Shown: positions 6,457 to 7,111 of the stretch, in pieces
How positions within the stretch are numbered: position 1 is the stretch's first letter
Layout: each line of letters opens with the position of its first letter
Source of the DNA: Gammaproteobacteria bacterium
GTDB taxonomy: Bacteria; Pseudomonadota; Gammaproteobacteria; Eutrophobiales; Eutrophobiaceae
Direction of reading: 5' to 3'
Length of the DNA stretch: 7,111 nucleotides
NCBI GenBank assembly: GCA_012270695.1
Contig: JAAXHV010000007.1
Location: 1 to 7,111, forward strand
Notes under the pieces: generated by a model
What the model was told of the DNA's origin: nothing
What the model saw: only the letters and a program-made list of their open reading frames with translations
Databases searched by the model: none
Position numbers and translations under genes: made by a program

Positions 6457-6462
6457 TATAAA
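6457..6462 (+). promoter_or_regulatory. Candidate -10 element for the membrane protein-mpl operon
   Basis: TATAAA (5 of 6 consensus bases) ends 8 bases before the ATG at 6471, with no convincing -35. If used, transcription would begin at or within a couple of bases of the start codon and give a leaderless mRNA, which fits the absence of any Shine-Dalgarno sequence there. An alternative is TTGTCA (6384-6389) with TATACC (6407-6412), 17 bases apart. Confidence 0.3.
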
Positions 6463-6470
6463 CTGTCGCC

Positions 6471-6998
6471 ATGTATAGGGATGCTATCACACTGGCCAGG
6501 ACCTTTTGTTATATGTGCCTGCTGAAGTATCGACCCCAGGATATTCCCGCTTCCCGGGAGTTGTTGCTACTCAGTGTCATGATTTATTTCCTGCTGGATT
6601 TACTGCTGGCAAAGTTGGATGCGAACATAAAGAATGCCTTGCCGGCAGCGCTGGTCGATACTGTTTTTTTATTGGTATTCGTCCTGGCGCTGCTGTTGTT
6701 GTGTCGTAAGGTAAACAGGTGGGCTCAGACTGTGACGGCACTGGCAGGAACCGGGATAGTATTCGGTCTGCTGCTCATGCCGGCTGTCATCTCCCTGTCC
6801 GGATCCGATACAATGACACCTGTTCAACAAATTTTGTCCATACTCCTTTACCCCGTGCTCATCTGGTTCGTGGTTGTAGTTGCGCACATTTTCCGGCATG
6901 CCATGTCGTCCTCATTCGCCCTCGGCGCATTCGTTTCGCTGCTATATCTGTTGCTGGGGGTATTCATCGAATTCAGTATCGTCTATCCGGATTCATGA
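6471..6998 (+). CDS. Integral membrane protein of unknown function, coupled to mpl
   Basis: A 175-residue inner-membrane protein with about five predicted helices: roughly 30-47, 58-78, 88-109, 119-140 and 148-170. The N-terminal 25 residues are cytoplasm-like and include the segment CLLKYRPQDIPAS; my recollection is that similar membrane proteins with a PQD-P motif occur beside mpl in other proteobacteria, but I cannot verify this here. No catalytic motif is visible and I assign no function. The final codons overlap mpl by ATGA (6995-6998), so the two genes are very likely translated together, which suggests but does not prove a role at the cell envelope. The start is uncertain: the ATG at 6471 has no ribosome site, and the ATG at 6513 has only an AGG 12 bases away. 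I keep 6471 because it preserves the residues before CLLK. Confidence 0.8.
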   Translation: MYRDAITLARTFCYMCLLKYRPQDIPASRELLLLSVMIYFLLDLLLAKLDANIKNALPAALVDTVFLLVFVLALLLLCRKVNRWAQTVTALAGTGIVFGLLLMPAVISLSGSDTMTPVQQILSILLYPVLIWFVVVVAHIFRHAMSSSFALGAFVSLLYLLLGVFIEFSIVYPDS

Positions 6999-7111
6999 AG
7001 CTGCACATACTCGGGATTTGCGGCACATTTATGGGCGGCATCGCCCGCCTGGCACAACAACTTGGCCACCAGGTTGCCGGCAGTGATCAGAACGTCTATC
7101 CGCCCATGAGT
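6995..7111 (+). CDS. mpl: UDP-N-acetylmuramate:L-alanyl-gamma-D-glutamyl-meso-diaminopimelate ligase, N-terminal 39 codons (continues past the right edge)
   Basis: Mpl is the cytoplasmic Mur-family ligase that joins the recycled tripeptide L-Ala-gamma-D-Glu-meso-Dap to UDP-MurNAc, returning old murein to the synthesis pathway. Only the start is present, but it is diagnostic: MKLHILGICGTFMGG with the nucleotide-sugar-binding loop GICGTFMGG (7-15), followed by LGHQVAGSDQNVYPPMS (23-39). The C at position 9 and the F before MGG favour Mpl over MurC, which usually reads GIGGxGMSG at this point. The ATG at 6995 overlaps the stop of the membrane protein gene by 4 bases, and there is no strong ribosome site of its own, so translational coupling is expected. 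The ATP-binding and C-terminal domains lie outside the window. Confidence 0.9.
   Translation, partial: MKLHILGICGTFMGGIARLAQQLGHQVAGSDQNVYPPMS

Noticed and set aside
6359..6490. Upstream extension of dps to the ATG at 6490
   Set aside because: It adds 44 residues not seen in Dps proteins, overlaps the divergent gene, and bypasses a perfect AGGAGG in front of the ATG at 6358.
1..7111. CRISPR array, tRNA, insertion sequence or defence system
   Set aside because: No regularly spaced repeats, no tRNA-like folds in the gaps, no transposase or nuclease motifs. Nearly all of the sequence is assigned to core genes.

Overview
The window looks like an ordinary chromosomal core region of a proteobacterium, probably gamma- or betaproteobacterial. 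This rests on the combination of a hexameric (type II) citrate synthase, a cytosolic-type NAD malate dehydrogenase of about 325 residues, an RppH of the Nudix family, and the murein-recycling ligase Mpl, which is typical of Gram-negative bacteria. No closer placement can be made by reading alone. There are no mobile elements, CRISPR arrays, tRNA or rRNA genes, and no sign of recent transfer.

Region by region: (1) Bases 1-2276, minus strand, hold the first 758 codons of sucA (2-oxoglutarate dehydrogenase E1), open to the left edge with no frameshift. (2) Bases 2277-2559 are a divergent regulatory region with a good sucA promoter, a small inverted repeat and a weaker gltA promoter. (3) Bases 2560-4829 hold gltA and mdh, a tight two-gene operon. 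(4) Bases 4830-4951 hold a probable terminator hairpin. (5) rppH (4952-5461) converges on a small exported protein of unknown function (5470-5829, minus), which lies downstream of a Dps mini-ferritin gene (5882-6358, minus). A strong hairpin sits between those two genes. (6) Bases 6359-6470 are a divergent promoter region. (7) A five-helix membrane protein (6471-6998) overlaps the start of mpl (6995 to the right edge) by 4 bases.

How the genes work together: MdhA makes oxaloacetate from malate, GltA condenses it with acetyl-CoA, and SucA starts the 2-oxoglutarate dehydrogenase step. The left half is therefore a TCA-cycle block controlled from one shared intergenic region. The right half is a set of housekeeping and stress genes: RNA 5'-end processing (RppH), iron and peroxide protection (Dps) and cell-wall recycling (Mpl).

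I did not find a convincing undescribed system. The items most worth a second look are the unrecognised small exported protein and the hairpin before it, the unrecognised membrane protein coupled to mpl and its possibly leaderless start, the partly altered NADH-regulatory site of the citrate synthase, and a 16-base exact repeat shared by the sucA promoter and the mdh coding sequence.
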